Assembly: GCA_016709315.1 (NCBI GenBank)
Contig: JADJMZ010000003.1
Span: 62,001 to 126,000 of the forward strand
From: Ignavibacteria bacterium
GTDB taxonomy: Bacteria > Bacteroidota > Ignavibacteria > Tepidaquicellales > Tepidaquicellaceae
Reading direction: 5' to 3'
DNA: 64,000 bases
Shown: piece after piece, positions 33,741-44,160 of the stretch
Layout of the letters: each line of letters starts with the position of its first letter
Position numbering within the stretch: position 1 is the first letter of the stretch
Notes under the pieces: generated by a model
Database searches by the model: none
Told to the model about the DNA's origin: nothing
The model's input: the letters and a program-made list of their open reading frames with translations, nothing else
Made by a program: the position numbers and the translations under genes

Positions 33741-34814
33741 TCAATTATAACTGAAATGTTTTTTCAATCCGTTCGCAGGTTTTTCAATCAGATACCACGA
33801 TACGGAAGAAATGGCAATCAGCAATAAGGAATAAGATATGAATTTTAAAAACATGTTTTCCGGAACAGATAATTTTAACAAATTCCAGAGTGAGGGAATA
33901 AAATTGTGAAAGAGATATAACCCGTAACTAATTTTACCTAAATAAATAAAAAATTTGTTATCTAAAATGTACCTTAGAGTTCCTTTAAATCCGGTCAGCG
34001 CTTTTAAGATAATGAATAAAGATAAAACAGAAATGCATGTTCGGAATAAAAATACAGATAAAGAATTTACTTCAGTCAATAGAAAAATTATTATCAAAAT
34101 ATAACTTCCGATGCATATTTTGTTTTGTCTAATTTTCATCAAGTCTATAATTTTAAAATTAAATGTCATTGCATACGCAAGGAGCGCTCCCAAACCAAAA
34201 GAGTCCATGCATGAAGGTGTAAGAATATGAATAAAATCCGATGCAGCCGGAGAACCATTGCTGAATAAAAATAAAACTGTCCTGAATACAGGACCTGTGG
34301 AAATTATAAGAATGATTGTTCTGAACAGAAATCTTTTTGGAATAAAGAGAATTATGAAAGGCCAGATAATATAAAACTGTTCTTCAACAGCCAGAGTCCA
34401 AAGATGAGATAAGGATCCTGCCCAGTTCTGTATAAGGTAAAAATAAATATTGGAAGTATAAGTCAGAAACCAAAAGAAAATCTGCCTGATGTTATTTATA
34501 TTAAAAATGAGAAGTATGAAAATTGTAATGTAATAAATGGGGAATATCCTGAGAGTCCTTCTGATATAGAACTGTTTCAGGGAATGTAACTTACTTTGAT
34601 TTAAAGACTCAGATTTTATCCTGCTCCTCAGCAGGATTCTCGATATCAAAAATCCGCTTAAAACAAAAAACAATGTTACTCCTGCCATTCCGTATGGAAA
34701 TATCTTAAACCAGTAAGTACCCGGCACCCAATGTTCTAAGAGTACAAAAAATACTGCTATAGCCCTTAAAGCATCGAGCTGAGGAAAGTAATCTGTGTCT
34801 TTGTCAGGAATCAA
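33741..34814 (-). CDS. Acyltransferase 3 family membrane protein (OafA-like)
   Basis: A 357-residue polytopic membrane protein with about 10 helices. The first helix has the family motif LDALRAIAVFFVLLEHW (R then H), followed by FFVLSGFLISR and YIRRTLRIFPIYY, and SHLWTLAVEEQFYIIWP. These enzymes O-acetylate or otherwise O-acylate glycans from the membrane. It lacks the C-terminal SGNH domain of OafA. It is separated by 43 bases from the VioA-like aminotransferase upstream. Confidence 0.92.
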   Translation of the reverse strand: MIPDKDTDYFPQLDALRAIAVFFVLLEHWVPGTYWFKIFPYGMAGVTLFFVLSGFLISRILLRSRIKSESLNQSKLHSLKQFYIRRTLRIFPIYYITIFILLIFNINNIRQIFFWFLTYTSNIYFYLIQNWAGSLSHLWTLAVEEQFYIIWPFIILFIPKRFLFRTIILIISTGPVFRTVLFLFSNGSPAASDFIHILTPSCMDSFGLGALLAYAMTFNFKIIDLMKIRQNKICIGSYILIIIFLLTEVNSLSVFLFRTCISVLSLFIILKALTGFKGTLRYILDNKFFIYLGKISYGLYLFHNFIPSLWNLLKLSVPENMFLKFISYSLLLIAISSVSWYLIEKPANGLKKHFSYN

Positions 34815-34857
34815 AGGAAAAAATATGAAGATGAATTAATATAAGTATTATCTGATC

Positions 34858-35934
34858 TCAGGATAGGATATTATTTTTAATGATTTCCGAAACAAACTTT
34901 ATGTTAGCTGAAGACAATCCGTTAAATACAGGCAGACATAAAACTCTTGAGGCAGTTCTTTCGGAAACAGGGCAGCTTTCTGTATTCAGATATGGCAGTT
35001 TATTAAGTGAAGGATAAAAATATCTTCTTGCATTAATTCCGTTCTCTAAAAGTTTATTTTTCATTTCAAACATCATAGACTCGGATTTAAATAAAACAGG
35101 GAAATAAGAATAGTTGTATTCAATACCTTCCGGAACGGACGGAAACTCAAGACCAGTTCCGCTAAGAGAATCCCTGTAAAGCAGATTAATGTTTTTCCTT
35201 TCCAGTATAAAATCATTTATTCTGGGGAGATTACACAAACCCATAGCAGCATTGAATTCGGAAGTTCTGCCGTTTATTCCGACAGAATAATATTCATCAT
35301 CCAGATGTCCGAATGCTCTGTAAAGAAAAATTTTTTCAGAGATTTTTTCATCTTTACAGATCACTGCGCCGCCTTCAATAGTATGGAATAATTTAGTAGC
35401 GTGAAAACTTACCGTTGATATGTCGCCAAAATTCAGCAGTGATTCGTTTTTAAATTTCACGCCGAATGCATGAGCTCCGTCATAAATTATTTTCAAATTA
35501 TGCTTATCCGCAACTGATTTTATTTTTTCCACATCACACGGAAATCCGTAAACATGCGTAGCCATGATGGCAGAAGTGTTATCAGTAATTTTGGATTCAA
35601 TTAAATCAGCATCAATACAAAAAGTTTTATTTTCTATATCACAGAATACAGGAGTGCAGTTTTCCCATAAAATAGAATTTGTAGTAGCGACATAAGAGTA
35701 TGGAGTTGTGATGATTTCACCTTTCAATGCGAGAGCTTTTATTGCAAGCTGAAGGGCAATAGTTCCGTTGGAGACTAAAAGAAGATTATCAACATTTAAA
35801 AAATCTTTAAGCCTGGATTCGAGCTCTTCAGATAAAGGTCCCTGATTTGTTATCCAGTTTGATTCCCAGATTTTTTCAAGATATTCAATGTATTCATTTA
35901 TTGGAGGAAGAAATGTTTTAGTTACATTTATCAA
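34858..35934 (-). CDS. DegT family aminotransferase, VioA/FdtB-like
   Basis: A 358-residue PLP aminotransferase of the dTDP-4-keto-6-deoxyglucose aminotransferase type. The N terminus INVTKTFLPPINEYIEYLE and the active-site segment FHATKLFHTIEGG (Lys181) are diagnostic of VioA-like enzymes. IIYDGAHAFG gives the PLP-binding Asp152. Product expected: dTDP-4-amino-4,6-dideoxyhexose. No dTDP-glucose dehydratase lies in this window, so its substrate must be made by genes elsewhere. Confidence 0.92.
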   Translation of the reverse strand: MINVTKTFLPPINEYIEYLEKIWESNWITNQGPLSEELESRLKDFLNVDNLLLVSNGTIALQLAIKALALKGEIITTPYSYVATTNSILWENCTPVFCDIENKTFCIDADLIESKITDNTSAIMATHVYGFPCDVEKIKSVADKHNLKIIYDGAHAFGVKFKNESLLNFGDISTVSFHATKLFHTIEGGAVICKDEKISEKIFLYRAFGHLDDEYYSVGINGRTSEFNAAMGLCNLPRINDFILERKNINLLYRDSLSGTGLEFPSVPEGIEYNYSYFPVLFKSESMMFEMKNKLLENGINARRYFYPSLNKLPYLNTESCPVSERTASRVLCLPVFNGLSSANIKFVSEIIKNNILS

Positions 35935-35957
35935 AATGAATTCAGATTACAGGTTAG

Positions 35958-36938
35958 TTAAGAATTATTTTTAAAGAATTGTCTTTGCATAAAATCATAA
36001 ACAATTTTGGGCGGGTAATCAAATGTATTCTGGTAATTTCTGGTTAGAGCTTTTATCCTTCGAATGAGGGGGATCCTGAGAATATACTTTTGGAAAAATT
36101 TAATTTTTTTAATTGCATATTTATCTTCACGCGGGAGTGTATCGAGTTTGGTAACCATATCCACTTCGTAAAGATATGAATCAATTTTTTCCAGAGAAAG
36201 CTGATCCTTGGTTCTGAATCTGAATCCGGCAAAGATAGTTTCGCAGGAGTAAAGTTTAGCAAATCTGAAAAATCTCAGCCAGAGTTCGTAATCCCCCGCA
36301 TACTTAAGATCAGTATTTATCCTGCTGCCTGCTTTGATCCAGAGATCCCTTTTCCAGAAAACAGATTCCTGCTGAATCCATTTATAATCACCGAGATAAT
36401 AATTGAACTTTGACCATTTCTTAAGATCCTTTACATCTACAATAGTACCTTCGTCATTATAAAATGAAGCTCTTCCGAGAATCCAGTGAACATCTTCATA
36501 AGATGAAAAAATTGTTGCAACAGAAAACAAAGCATTGTAATGCAATTTATCATCGGAATTTATATAAGCCATTATCTCTCCTGTTGATTTGGAGAAACCC
36601 TTCTGAATGGCATCATACATTCCTTTATCCGGTTCGCTGATCCAATAAGTGATCCATGGTTCATATTTTTTTATAATATCAACAGTCCCGTCCCTGCTTC
36701 CCCCGTCAATTACAATATATTCCAGATTAGGATACTGCTGACTTATAACTGATAAGATAGTATCTTCAATATAATCCACCATGTTAAATGAAACCGTAAC
36801 GATGGAAATTTTAGGCCAGGGTTTTCCTCCGGGAGTTAAAGGAGGAATTACTTTAGGAGTTGTTCTTTCAGGGAATTTTTTCAGATCAGTTTCATCCCTG
36901 TCATCTCCGTTCCGGTTATTTAATAATGTATTAATCAA
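35958..36938 (-). CDS. GT2 family glycosyltransferase (WcaA-like)
   Basis: A 326-residue GT-A enzyme. The catalytic domain starts at PKISIVTVSFNMVDYIEDT (42-60), followed by EYIVIDGGSRDGT, SEPDKGMYDAIQKG and the NSDD metal motif at 127-130. The C-terminal RRIKALTRNYQ segment is basic. It belongs to the group of glycosyltransferases with an IDGGSxDGT signature found in O-antigen and colanic acid clusters. It follows the Wzt gene by 36 bases. Confidence 0.93.
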   Translation of the reverse strand: MINTLLNNRNGDDRDETDLKKFPERTTPKVIPPLTPGGKPWPKISIVTVSFNMVDYIEDTILSVISQQYPNLEYIVIDGGSRDGTVDIIKKYEPWITYWISEPDKGMYDAIQKGFSKSTGEIMAYINSDDKLHYNALFSVATIFSSYEDVHWILGRASFYNDEGTIVDVKDLKKWSKFNYYLGDYKWIQQESVFWKRDLWIKAGSRINTDLKYAGDYELWLRFFRFAKLYSCETIFAGFRFRTKDQLSLEKIDSYLYEVDMVTKLDTLPREDKYAIKKIKFFQKYILRIPLIRRIKALTRNYQNTFDYPPKIVYDFMQRQFFKNNS

Positions 36939-36974
36939 AAGTAAAAAAGTTGAAAATATTAATTACGTTAAAAC

Positions 36975-38261
36975 TTAAATTTCTTTTTTGGAATTAACTT
37001 CCCAGCTGAGTTTGGGTTTCATAATTCCGTCAATCTTGCCGCTCTTTCCTTTTTCATATTCGACATCGCCTGTGATTTCAAATACAAGAAGATTTGTATG
37101 TTCATACAATACCTTTTCAAATCCCTGAAGGACATACAATTTACTAATCGTGAATTTACCGTGATTGAGAAGGTTTTCCGGAATCCTGCAGCTTGTTTGT
37201 ATATAACCTTTGGTGGCTCTGAATTTCAGATTTGTCAAAACAGTACTTCCTATAAAAATAAGATTATCATAATCATCAATTAAATGAAACATAATATTAA
37301 TATCGTAATCTGTATTAAGCATATTATAAAATTCAAACCTGAATTCAAAAGGATCTCCGGCCCTTATCACAGGAAGATTTGTAACAGGCACTACTTCAGC
37401 TTTAGTAATCTTAATCGAATCAGAACTCGGTGCATCATCAATGCTCCAGGACTGTCTGGTCATATCTTTACTCATATCTCCAAGATATTTTGAGACAACA
37501 TCATTTGTATTTCCGTAATTAACTATTCTGCCATGATCCAGATGAATAGTATTTTTACACATTGCCTGAATCGGTAAAAAATTATGCGTTGCAAGAAGTA
37601 TAGCTGTACCTCCTCTTGATATCTCAATCATTTTTTCCAGACTTTTTTTTCTGAAATCAGCGTCACCGATTGATAAGACCTCATCAATGATCATGACTTC
37701 CGTTTCTATATTAGCAGCAACAGCGAAGGCAAGTCTGATCCGCATTCCCGATGAATATTTTTTTACCTGAGTATCAATGAACTTCTCCACTCCGGAAAAA
37801 TCTACAATGGTATCGAATTTCGAATCAATCTCTTTTTTAGTCATTCCGAGAATAGTGCCGTTAAGATAAACATTTTCCCTTCCTGTAAGTTCGCTGTTGA
37901 ATCCAGTGCCGACTTCAAGCAGACTTGCAGATCTTCCGTAAACTTCCGCATACCCAATTGTAGGATTTGTGATCCTGGAGATTATTTTAAGTATAGTACT
38001 TTTCCCTGCGCCATTGTCGCCTATAATTCCCAGAGTTTCGCCTTGTTTAAGATCAAAAGAAATATTTCTTAAAGCCCAGAACAAATCTTCAGACTCTTCA
38101 ATGTGATCAAAAGTATTAAGCCGCTTTAAAGTATTGTAATTTTTTCTTGGAGATCTGAACCATGAAATGAGCTCCGCTCCAAGGGTTTCTTTCCTTGTTT
38201 CTTTTAATCCAATCAAAAAAGCTTTACTGACATCATTTACCCTGACAGCGTATTCAGACAT
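36975..38261 (-). CDS. wzt: Polysaccharide ABC exporter ATPase (Wzt)
   Basis: A 428-residue ABC ATPase of the O-antigen export type. Walker A is GDNGAGKST (81-89), the signature YSSGM (169-173) and Walker B VMIIDEVLS (189-197). Beyond residue 285 is a beta-sandwich like the Wzt C-terminal domain, which in characterised systems recognises the glycan's terminal modification. It lies 32 bases after wzm. The system exports undecaprenyl-PP-linked polymers to the periplasm. Confidence 0.95.
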   Translation of the reverse strand: MSEYAVRVNDVSKAFLIGLKETRKETLGAELISWFRSPRKNYNTLKRLNTFDHIEESEDLFWALRNISFDLKQGETLGIIGDNGAGKSTILKIISRITNPTIGYAEVYGRSASLLEVGTGFNSELTGRENVYLNGTILGMTKKEIDSKFDTIVDFSGVEKFIDTQVKKYSSGMRIRLAFAVAANIETEVMIIDEVLSIGDADFRKKSLEKMIEISRGGTAILLATHNFLPIQAMCKNTIHLDHGRIVNYGNTNDVVSKYLGDMSKDMTRQSWSIDDAPSSDSIKITKAEVVPVTNLPVIRAGDPFEFRFEFYNMLNTDYDINIMFHLIDDYDNLIFIGSTVLTNLKFRATKGYIQTSCRIPENLLNHGKFTISKLYVLQGFEKVLYEHTNLLVFEITGDVEYEKGKSGKIDGIMKPKLSWEVNSKKEI

Positions 38262-38293
38262 AGAAATAAATTGATTTAGTATAAATTGATAAA

Positions 38294-39139
38294 TTAAGCG
38301 ACATCCGCAAAAATCCTTTCAGTTCGCTTAAAATAATAAGCGCCGCTTATGAATAATAAAACAGAACTTATGCAACCCATTCCGATTATATCCCAGGGCA
38401 TAGGATTTACTCCGAGTAATGATGATCTGAATCCTTCTATCACACCTACCATCGGATACAAACCGTAAAGCAGGTAAACATCATAACCGGCTTTGTCAGC
38501 GATCAGCGATGCTGGAAAAACTACCGGTGCAGAATACATCAGCAGTGAACTAATGAATCCCATTGCAAATTTTACATCCCTGTATTGAATTGCCAGTGAT
38601 GAAAGCCACATACCTATTCCCATTGAAGTCAGAATCATTAAAAAAATCAGCATAGGAAGAAATACTATATCCCAGGTCGGATAAATATTAAAATAAATCA
38701 TCATAGCTATCAGAATTAAAAATGCTATGAAGAAATCAACAAGTTTGGAAAGCACAGGTGTCAGAGGAATCAGAATTCTGGGGAAATAAATTTTCGTAAA
38801 AATTCCTGTTGATCCGACTAAACTCAGACTTACGCTTGATAAAGACTGGGAAAAATAATTGAAAGGCAGAATCCCTGCAAAAGAAAAAATTGGATAAGGT
38901 ATTCCGTCACTTGGTATTGCCGCCAGTTTTCCAAATATTACTGTAAACACTACCATCTGAAACATCGGGTTGATCAATGCCCAAAGAATTCCAAGAATTG
39001 TTTGTTTATACAAAACTGTAATATCTCTTAAAACAAAGAAGTACAGCAGATCTTTGTAATATGAAAGTTCTTTGAAGTCAATTATTTTCCTGCTCTTTTT
39101 AGACTCAATTACAAATTTTGGTATCGGTGTATTTTTCAA
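38294..39139 (-). CDS. wzm: Polysaccharide ABC exporter permease (Wzm)
   Basis: A 281-residue ABC-2 type permease with six membrane segments. The conserved cytoplasmic amphipathic start LLYFFVLRDITVLYKQTILG and LWALINPMFQMVVFTVIFG are typical of Wzm, as are YFPRILIPLTPVLSKLVDF and a C-terminal YFKRTERIFADVA. It pairs with the Wzt gene downstream and follows the C25 peptidase gene by 25 bases. Confidence 0.95.
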   Translation of the reverse strand: MKNTPIPKFVIESKKSRKIIDFKELSYYKDLLYFFVLRDITVLYKQTILGILWALINPMFQMVVFTVIFGKLAAIPSDGIPYPIFSFAGILPFNYFSQSLSSVSLSLVGSTGIFTKIYFPRILIPLTPVLSKLVDFFIAFLILIAMMIYFNIYPTWDIVFLPMLIFLMILTSMGIGMWLSSLAIQYRDVKFAMGFISSLLMYSAPVVFPASLIADKAGYDVYLLYGLYPMVGVIEGFRSSLLGVNPMPWDIIGMGCISSVLLFISGAYYFKRTERIFADVA

Positions 39140-39164
39140 CTTTGCTTAGTTATTTAATAATTGA

Positions 39165-42100
39165 TTATCTTAAAATTGCTAATTTCTGAATTGAAGTCTC
39201 AGTCTGCGAGTCACCCTGAATTACAAATTTATAAAGATATGTTCCGTTTGCAAGATAATCTCCGTCAGTATCTTTTCCGTCCCAGAAAATATTATTATAT
39301 CCAACCGCCGCAGGTGCGTTTATTTCTTTAATCAGTCTGCCAGTAACAGTGTAGATTTTAAGTTTGCAGCTTGAAGGATTTAATTCACCGGATAAAGTGA
39401 ACATGAAATTGGTTTCAGTCTTCATTGGATTAGGATAATTAGCCATGTCAAGAATTGTCATTTTATCATCCACAACTACAGTGTTTAAAACCGAATCTGC
39501 AAGGTTACCCGAAATATCAGATGACACAAATCTGAACTTGTGTTCGCCTTTAGTCAGTACAGGTCTGTAAAAAACTGTCGCCTGCAAAAATGAATTATCT
39601 GGAAATGAAATGTCTATTACAGGATTTTTTACTCCGTTAATATAATACGGAATGTAATTATAAAGCTGAGTCTGAGAATTAAATTTGTATACTTTTATAT
39701 TTGATGTATCGCTTATTACCATGCTGCTGTTATCAAAGAACTGAAGTTTGATTTCAGGCTTCGCCTGTACATAATCTCCGTTGCTGATCTTTTTGCCGTC
39801 ATAAGTAATATCCATATCAGGATTAATGCTGTCTCCTGCAACTGCAAACTGAGTTATTGCAATATTATTGAATGCAAATAATTCATTTTCATTATCCGCC
39901 AATGTAGTTTCAAAATAAAGATCTATAGTATCAACAGGCGATTTGGATTCCCTGAGACCTGCAGTGCTGAATTTTACTTCCGCACTTCTCATGCTGTCAA
40001 TTTTTAAAACATTATAAATTGTATCAGCTTTCAGAATTCTTTCTGTTCCCTGATTTTTAACATACCATTTGCTAATATATTTCTGCACATCTTTGTAACC
40101 AACATTGTAATAATTCACTCTGAATGAAACGCTGTCACCTTCCTGTACAGCAGTGTCAGTGCCGGAAAAAGAATTATTATCCGGGACAAGCTCTGAAGGC
40201 GGGTAATATTTAAAATTTATTGACTTGAAAACAGGCGAGTTTAGTCCTGATACTGTATCAATTGCTAAATTTGTATTAAGCAAAATATTCGGGTAAACAG
40301 AAGCGTTGACTGTGTCAATATTTACCAGTTCATTATTAGTAATATTCTGATAAAGAAGCGTCCCAGTATTATCACGATTGATCCCGTAAACATCAAATGT
40401 AATACTGCTGTTAGGATTAAGAAATTGTTCCCATGAAAAACTTTTCCATTTATATGCAGCGCCGAATGTCTGAGAAATGGATCCTGTAGTCTGCTGAAAA
40501 ACAGGATTGATCTGACAGGTAACGGGTACCCATCCCCCTGCAGAAAGCAGATGATAGCTTTCACAGGTCTGTGTCGTATCAGCGCCGAGGTATCCGTAGA
40601 AAGCCCAGGTATCGAACCAACCGAGTTGTATTGAATCTATATATCTGCTTCCGAACTCAGCAAATTTCGAAATTGCATTTGGTCTTAAACTGTCAGCATT
40701 CGCTACATAAGAAGCGTTATAAGCCATCAGGTAATCAGTGTTGTTAAATGTATTCAGGAATGTCAAAACGGAATCTGAAGAAGTAGGTGAAGACATTCTG
40801 AAATTTCTTATCTCCGAAGCTTTACCAGTCAGCTTTTTAACTTTAGCTATGTTCAGTCCTGTATTTGATCCGCCGTCGCTGTAATAATTAATGCTGTTGA
40901 TTGTAAAAAGCGACGCCTGATCTCCGCTGCTGCCGTATGAACGGATGAAAAGATTACCGGTAAATTTGTTTAATACAAATCCTTCAGGAGAATAAGATAC
41001 ATTTAAAAGATCAGACTCACTGAACTGCCCGGGTTTTAATTTGTAAATTGTGTAAGCAGAATCTGATGCAGTTTTAATATCAGATGAAACACCGGGATTG
41101 TAAATAATTTTTGAAATATCCGACCAGCCCGAACTGTCGTTATTGATAACTGCATTTGTCCTTAAGAAATAAATTGTATTCAATTCCTGAACGGGAATAT
41201 TTACATTAAATACAGACTGCACTCCGCTGATATTTGAATTTACAAAGGTCTGCAAAACAGGCGAACTGAAATTTGCAGTAGTATCGGTTTGTAAAATAAT
41301 CTTTATACTATTTGTACTTTGATCAACATTTGGATTTAAACCTGTGAATTTAAATTCAGTTGTTTTTAAAAGAGCGTTATTCAGAGGCTTAAGCTGAACG
41401 AAAGATAAATTTCTAAGTGTCAAAGGAAAAGTAACAGAATCATTATTGTAAAATTTCTGATCATACGAATGTTCAGGATCGAGTACTACTGTCATGTCAT
41501 AATTACCGACAGAATCAATCTGAAAAAAATGATTTAATGTGTCGAGATAATAAAAATTTCTGATCAGCGTATCTTTTCTGTCAACAATAACTCCGCTTTT
41601 CTTTAAATTAAATCTTATTCTTAAAGAGTCAATTGCAGTTCCCAGATTTTTTGGTAATACTGTCAGCTTAATAATTTCACCGAGAGCAGGGAATGGATTT
41701 GATAAAAAATAATCGTTTTGCGTCAGATCAAATTCAGGTTTTTTCGGCAGTAATAAATCAGTTGCAGGATCACCGATAAGATTGTAACAGTTGATTGTAT
41801 TTCTTATAGAGAAAGAGTTTGAATCTCTTGACATGCTTTTTGAAGCAAATGATACCATGTCTCCTATACTTCTTACGCTGTCTCTAGAAAAGTTTTTTAA
41901 TATAAACTCGTTGAAAGAATCTCCTGCTCCGCTGAAACTCCATCCGGTAGTACCTACAAATCCAACTGCGCATTTATTCGGTAAGATCATGAAGTTCTCA
42001 CCGAAACTTCTGAGATTTGGTTCTGCATTTCTGCCTGTAAAACATGTGAAACTAAGAACAAGAGGGAGCTTTCCTCCATTATTAAGACTGTTAGGATCCT

Positions 42101-44027
42101 CAAGACCTATCTCCCAGTCCTGCGCTGCAGCATGTCCGATAAAATTTACAATCATCGCGCCTCTGTCAAATTCTCTTTTTATTGAATCCTTGTAATTGTA
42201 TGTAATGTAACCGGTCGAATCATTCCTGTAAATTTTTGAAACCGCTCCTGAAATCGGAGGCGGCGCAATATACTGATTGATTAAATTATTGGATTTATTC
42301 TGAAATGTTATTTGCTGATTTCTGTCCGGACCTCCTGTAATAAAAATAAATCTTTTCCACCATTTCTCAGGACTCTGCAGATCGTAAGAAATTATCTTGT
42401 TAACTACATTCTGTGCTTCCGAAACATTATAGACCGGTAATCTTCCGACAGATATCTGATGAAAATATGTGAAAGTGCCTATATTAAAATTAGCAAAATA
42501 TCCGTCAGAAGGAGGATTGCCGTAAGTAGGAACTAAATTCTGATAATATGCGGATGATGCAATGCTTTTCTTTGGGTCAAGAGACGCTCTTCCTAAAAGA
42601 CATATATACTTGAGCTTAGGAAGCTGCCAGTTATCATAAGCGTTTTTCGTAAAGTTGCGGACAGCCACAGGACTTTCCATGCCATAGTTAAAAACATCAT
42701 AAATATCTTCGATCTCAGCTTTGAATGAACGGTAACCGTTGAATTCCGCTCTGTGATTCCTTAACTGCTCAGACTGTGATTCGAATAGTTTGTGATACAC
42801 AATAATATAATCCGCTCCGTTATTACCGGAAACAAGATCTTTAACCTGTCTGCTCACTATCTTAAATGGCTTTCTTGTGATAACACTGTTTGTGATCTCA
42901 AAAGAGGAATTGCTTTTCCCTGTAAAAGTAAGTACTCCCGCATTTGATGAATATGCTTCTATTCTGAGATTGTTCTTAATGTCATATATATTTGTCTGAT
43001 TTGAAGAATTGTGTCCCGGAAGATTTATCTTTTTTGAAGTTGTATCTGATCCGGTTAGATTAATGGAAATGAAATTATTCCTGATTGTAAAATCCCTCGG
43101 ATATGACAATTCAAAAAAATCCATATCAACTAATGGAGTAAAAGTTGTATTGTTTAACGGCAGATATTTAATGCTAATTGTGTTTTGTGCGTTGTTTGCT
43201 AAAAGTGAACTTGAAAAAACTATTGTGGTATCGAATCTTTTTAAATTGTCACGCTTGAGAGTATCAACCGTATTGTTATTTATTTTTATTATTAACTGAT
43301 GTTCGTTCAGTACTGTATTTGTAAATGATCTGGGATACACAAATAACTTTAAACTGCAAAGCTGTGCAACAGAATAAAGGTCATTGATCTGAAAGTTTTC
43401 TTCTAAAGTTTCTTCAGTAGTTAAACTCTTCCAGTACCATGACTCCCCTATAACTTTTTCAGTGCTGAAATATCTGAAATCAGAATTCGGATTTGTAGTC
43501 TCACCGAGATAATAATAAGTATCTTTTTCAAAATGCAGTTTATTGTAAAACCAAAGGTCTGTATAATTCAAAGGTGAATTGTAATCCGATCTTTGCATTC
43601 TTAAACCATTTGAACCGCCCCAGTCAACCCAGTAAACGCTGGTGTCAGAATACAAATTATAATATTCATCCTTTGTGTAAACTGTTGAATTTGTGTTTGC
43701 ATCAAGATAAGGAGTTAAGCCGCCGGCGTTTCTTTTGCCGTAAAAATCTATAAAATCATTATCATCAAATATGCCGTTTTCTTCTCCCTGGAAATAAATG
43801 GGGATCTGACTGCCTTTATATAAAACTTTTACAGTCCTCGGATCAATATTGGTTGTGTTTATACCGGCATTGGTGAAGTCAGATTTGTTTATTCTCTGTA
43901 TGCCGTCGGTATTTACAAAAAGTTTTAAGTAAGTTTTGTTAGGGGTGATCCAGTTATAATTTCCCTGAGAAAAAGTCTTATTTGTAAGAGTTATACAAAT
44001 AATTAACAATAAAAAAATATTTTTCAT
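39165..44027 (-). CDS. C25 family cysteine peptidase with T9SS sorting domain (PorU/gingipain-like)
   Basis: A 1620-residue secreted protein. A signal peptide covers about residues 1-20 (IFLLLIICITLTNKTFS). The C25 domain has catalytic His632 in VNFIGHAAAQDW and Cys662 in LSFTCFTGRN, with the preceding VGRLPVYNVSEA typical of gingipain-like enzymes. The last 85 residues form a T9SS C-terminal domain (YPNPMKTETNFMF, then DGKDTDGDYLANGTYLYKF). The length exceeds PorU (about 1100-1200) and adds several beta-sandwich regions after the catalytic domain. In Porphyromonas PorU is the sortase that joins T9SS cargo to A-type lipopolysaccharide; lying next to Wzm/Wzt, this protein could act similarly, but a secreted protease is equally possible. 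Confidence 0.9.
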   Translation of the reverse strand: MKNIFLLLIICITLTNKTFSQGNYNWITPNKTYLKLFVNTDGIQRINKSDFTNAGINTTNIDPRTVKVLYKGSQIPIYFQGEENGIFDDNDFIDFYGKRNAGGLTPYLDANTNSTVYTKDEYYNLYSDTSVYWVDWGGSNGLRMQRSDYNSPLNYTDLWFYNKLHFEKDTYYYLGETTNPNSDFRYFSTEKVIGESWYWKSLTTEETLEENFQINDLYSVAQLCSLKLFVYPRSFTNTVLNEHQLIIKINNNTVDTLKRDNLKRFDTTIVFSSSLLANNAQNTISIKYLPLNNTTFTPLVDMDFFELSYPRDFTIRNNFISINLTGSDTTSKKINLPGHNSSNQTNIYDIKNNLRIEAYSSNAGVLTFTGKSNSSFEITNSVITRKPFKIVSRQVKDLVSGNNGADYIIVYHKLFESQSEQLRNHRAEFNGYRSFKAEIEDIYDVFNYGMESPVAVRNFTKNAYDNWQLPKLKYICLLGRASLDPKKSIASSAYYQNLVPTYGNPPSDGYFANFNIGTFTYFHQISVGRLPVYNVSEAQNVVNKIISYDLQSPEKWWKRFIFITGGPDRNQQITFQNKSNNLINQYIAPPPISGAVSKIYRNDSTGYITYNYKDSIKREFDRGAMIVNFIGHAAAQDWEIGLEDPNSLNNGGKLPLVLSFTCFTGRNAEPNLRSFGENFMILPNKCAVGFVGTTGWSFSGAGDSFNEFILKNFSRDSVRSIGDMVSFASKSMSRDSNSFSIRNTINCYNLIGDPATDLLLPKKPEFDLTQNDYFLSNPFPALGEIIKLTVLPKNLGTAIDSLRIRFNLKKSGVIVDRKDTLIRNFYYLDTLNHFFQIDSVGNYDMTVVLDPEHSYDQKFYNNDSVTFPLTLRNLSFVQLKPLNNALLKTTEFKFTGLNPNVDQSTNSIKIILQTDTTANFSSPVLQTFVNSNISGVQSVFNVNIPVQELNTIYFLRTNAVINNDSSGWSDISKIIYNPGVSSDIKTASDSAYTIYKLKPGQFSESDLLNVSYSPEGFVLNKFTGNLFIRSYGSSGDQASLFTINSINYYSDGGSNTGLNIAKVKKLTGKASEIRNFRMSSPTSSDSVLTFLNTFNNTDYLMAYNASYVANADSLRPNAISKFAEFGSRYIDSIQLGWFDTWAFYGYLGADTTQTCESYHLLSAGGWVPVTCQINPVFQQTTGSISQTFGAAYKWKSFSWEQFLNPNSSITFDVYGINRDNTGTLLYQNITNNELVNIDTVNASVYPNILLNTNLAIDTVSGLNSPVFKSINFKYYPPSELVPDNNSFSGTDTAVQEGDSVSFRVNYYNVGYKDVQKYISKWYVKNQGTERILKADTIYNVLKIDSMRSAEVKFSTAGLRESKSPVDTIDLYFETTLADNENELFAFNNIAITQFAVAGDSINPDMDITYDGKKISNGDYVQAKPEIKLQFFDNSSMVISDTSNIKVYKFNSQTQLYNYIPYYINGVKNPVIDISFPDNSFLQATVFYRPVLTKGEHKFRFVSSDISGNLADSVLNTVVVDDKMTILDMANYPNPMKTETNFMFTLSGELNPSSCKLKIYTVTGRLIKEINAPAAVGYNNIFWDGKDTDGDYLANGTYLYKFVIQGDSQTETSIQKLAILR

Positions 44028-44129
44028 AAGTATAAGTTGATATTAAATAAAATAAATATCGTAACTAATTTTCATACTCCAGGGATTTTTAAATAATGAA
44101 TTAAAGGTTTTTTAAGTGTTTTCAATATA

Positions 44130-44149
44130 CAATTTTTATCTAAAAATTG
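44130..44149. other. 20-bp palindrome upstream of the C25 peptidase gene
   Basis: CAATTTTTA and TAAAAATTG form 9-bp arms around TC (44130-44149), 11 bases beyond the stop of the GT26 gene and about 100 bases upstream of the peptidase start. The 2-base centre is too short for a terminator loop, so an operator is more plausible. Confidence 0.3.
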
Positions 44150-44160
44150 CACTTTACTAT

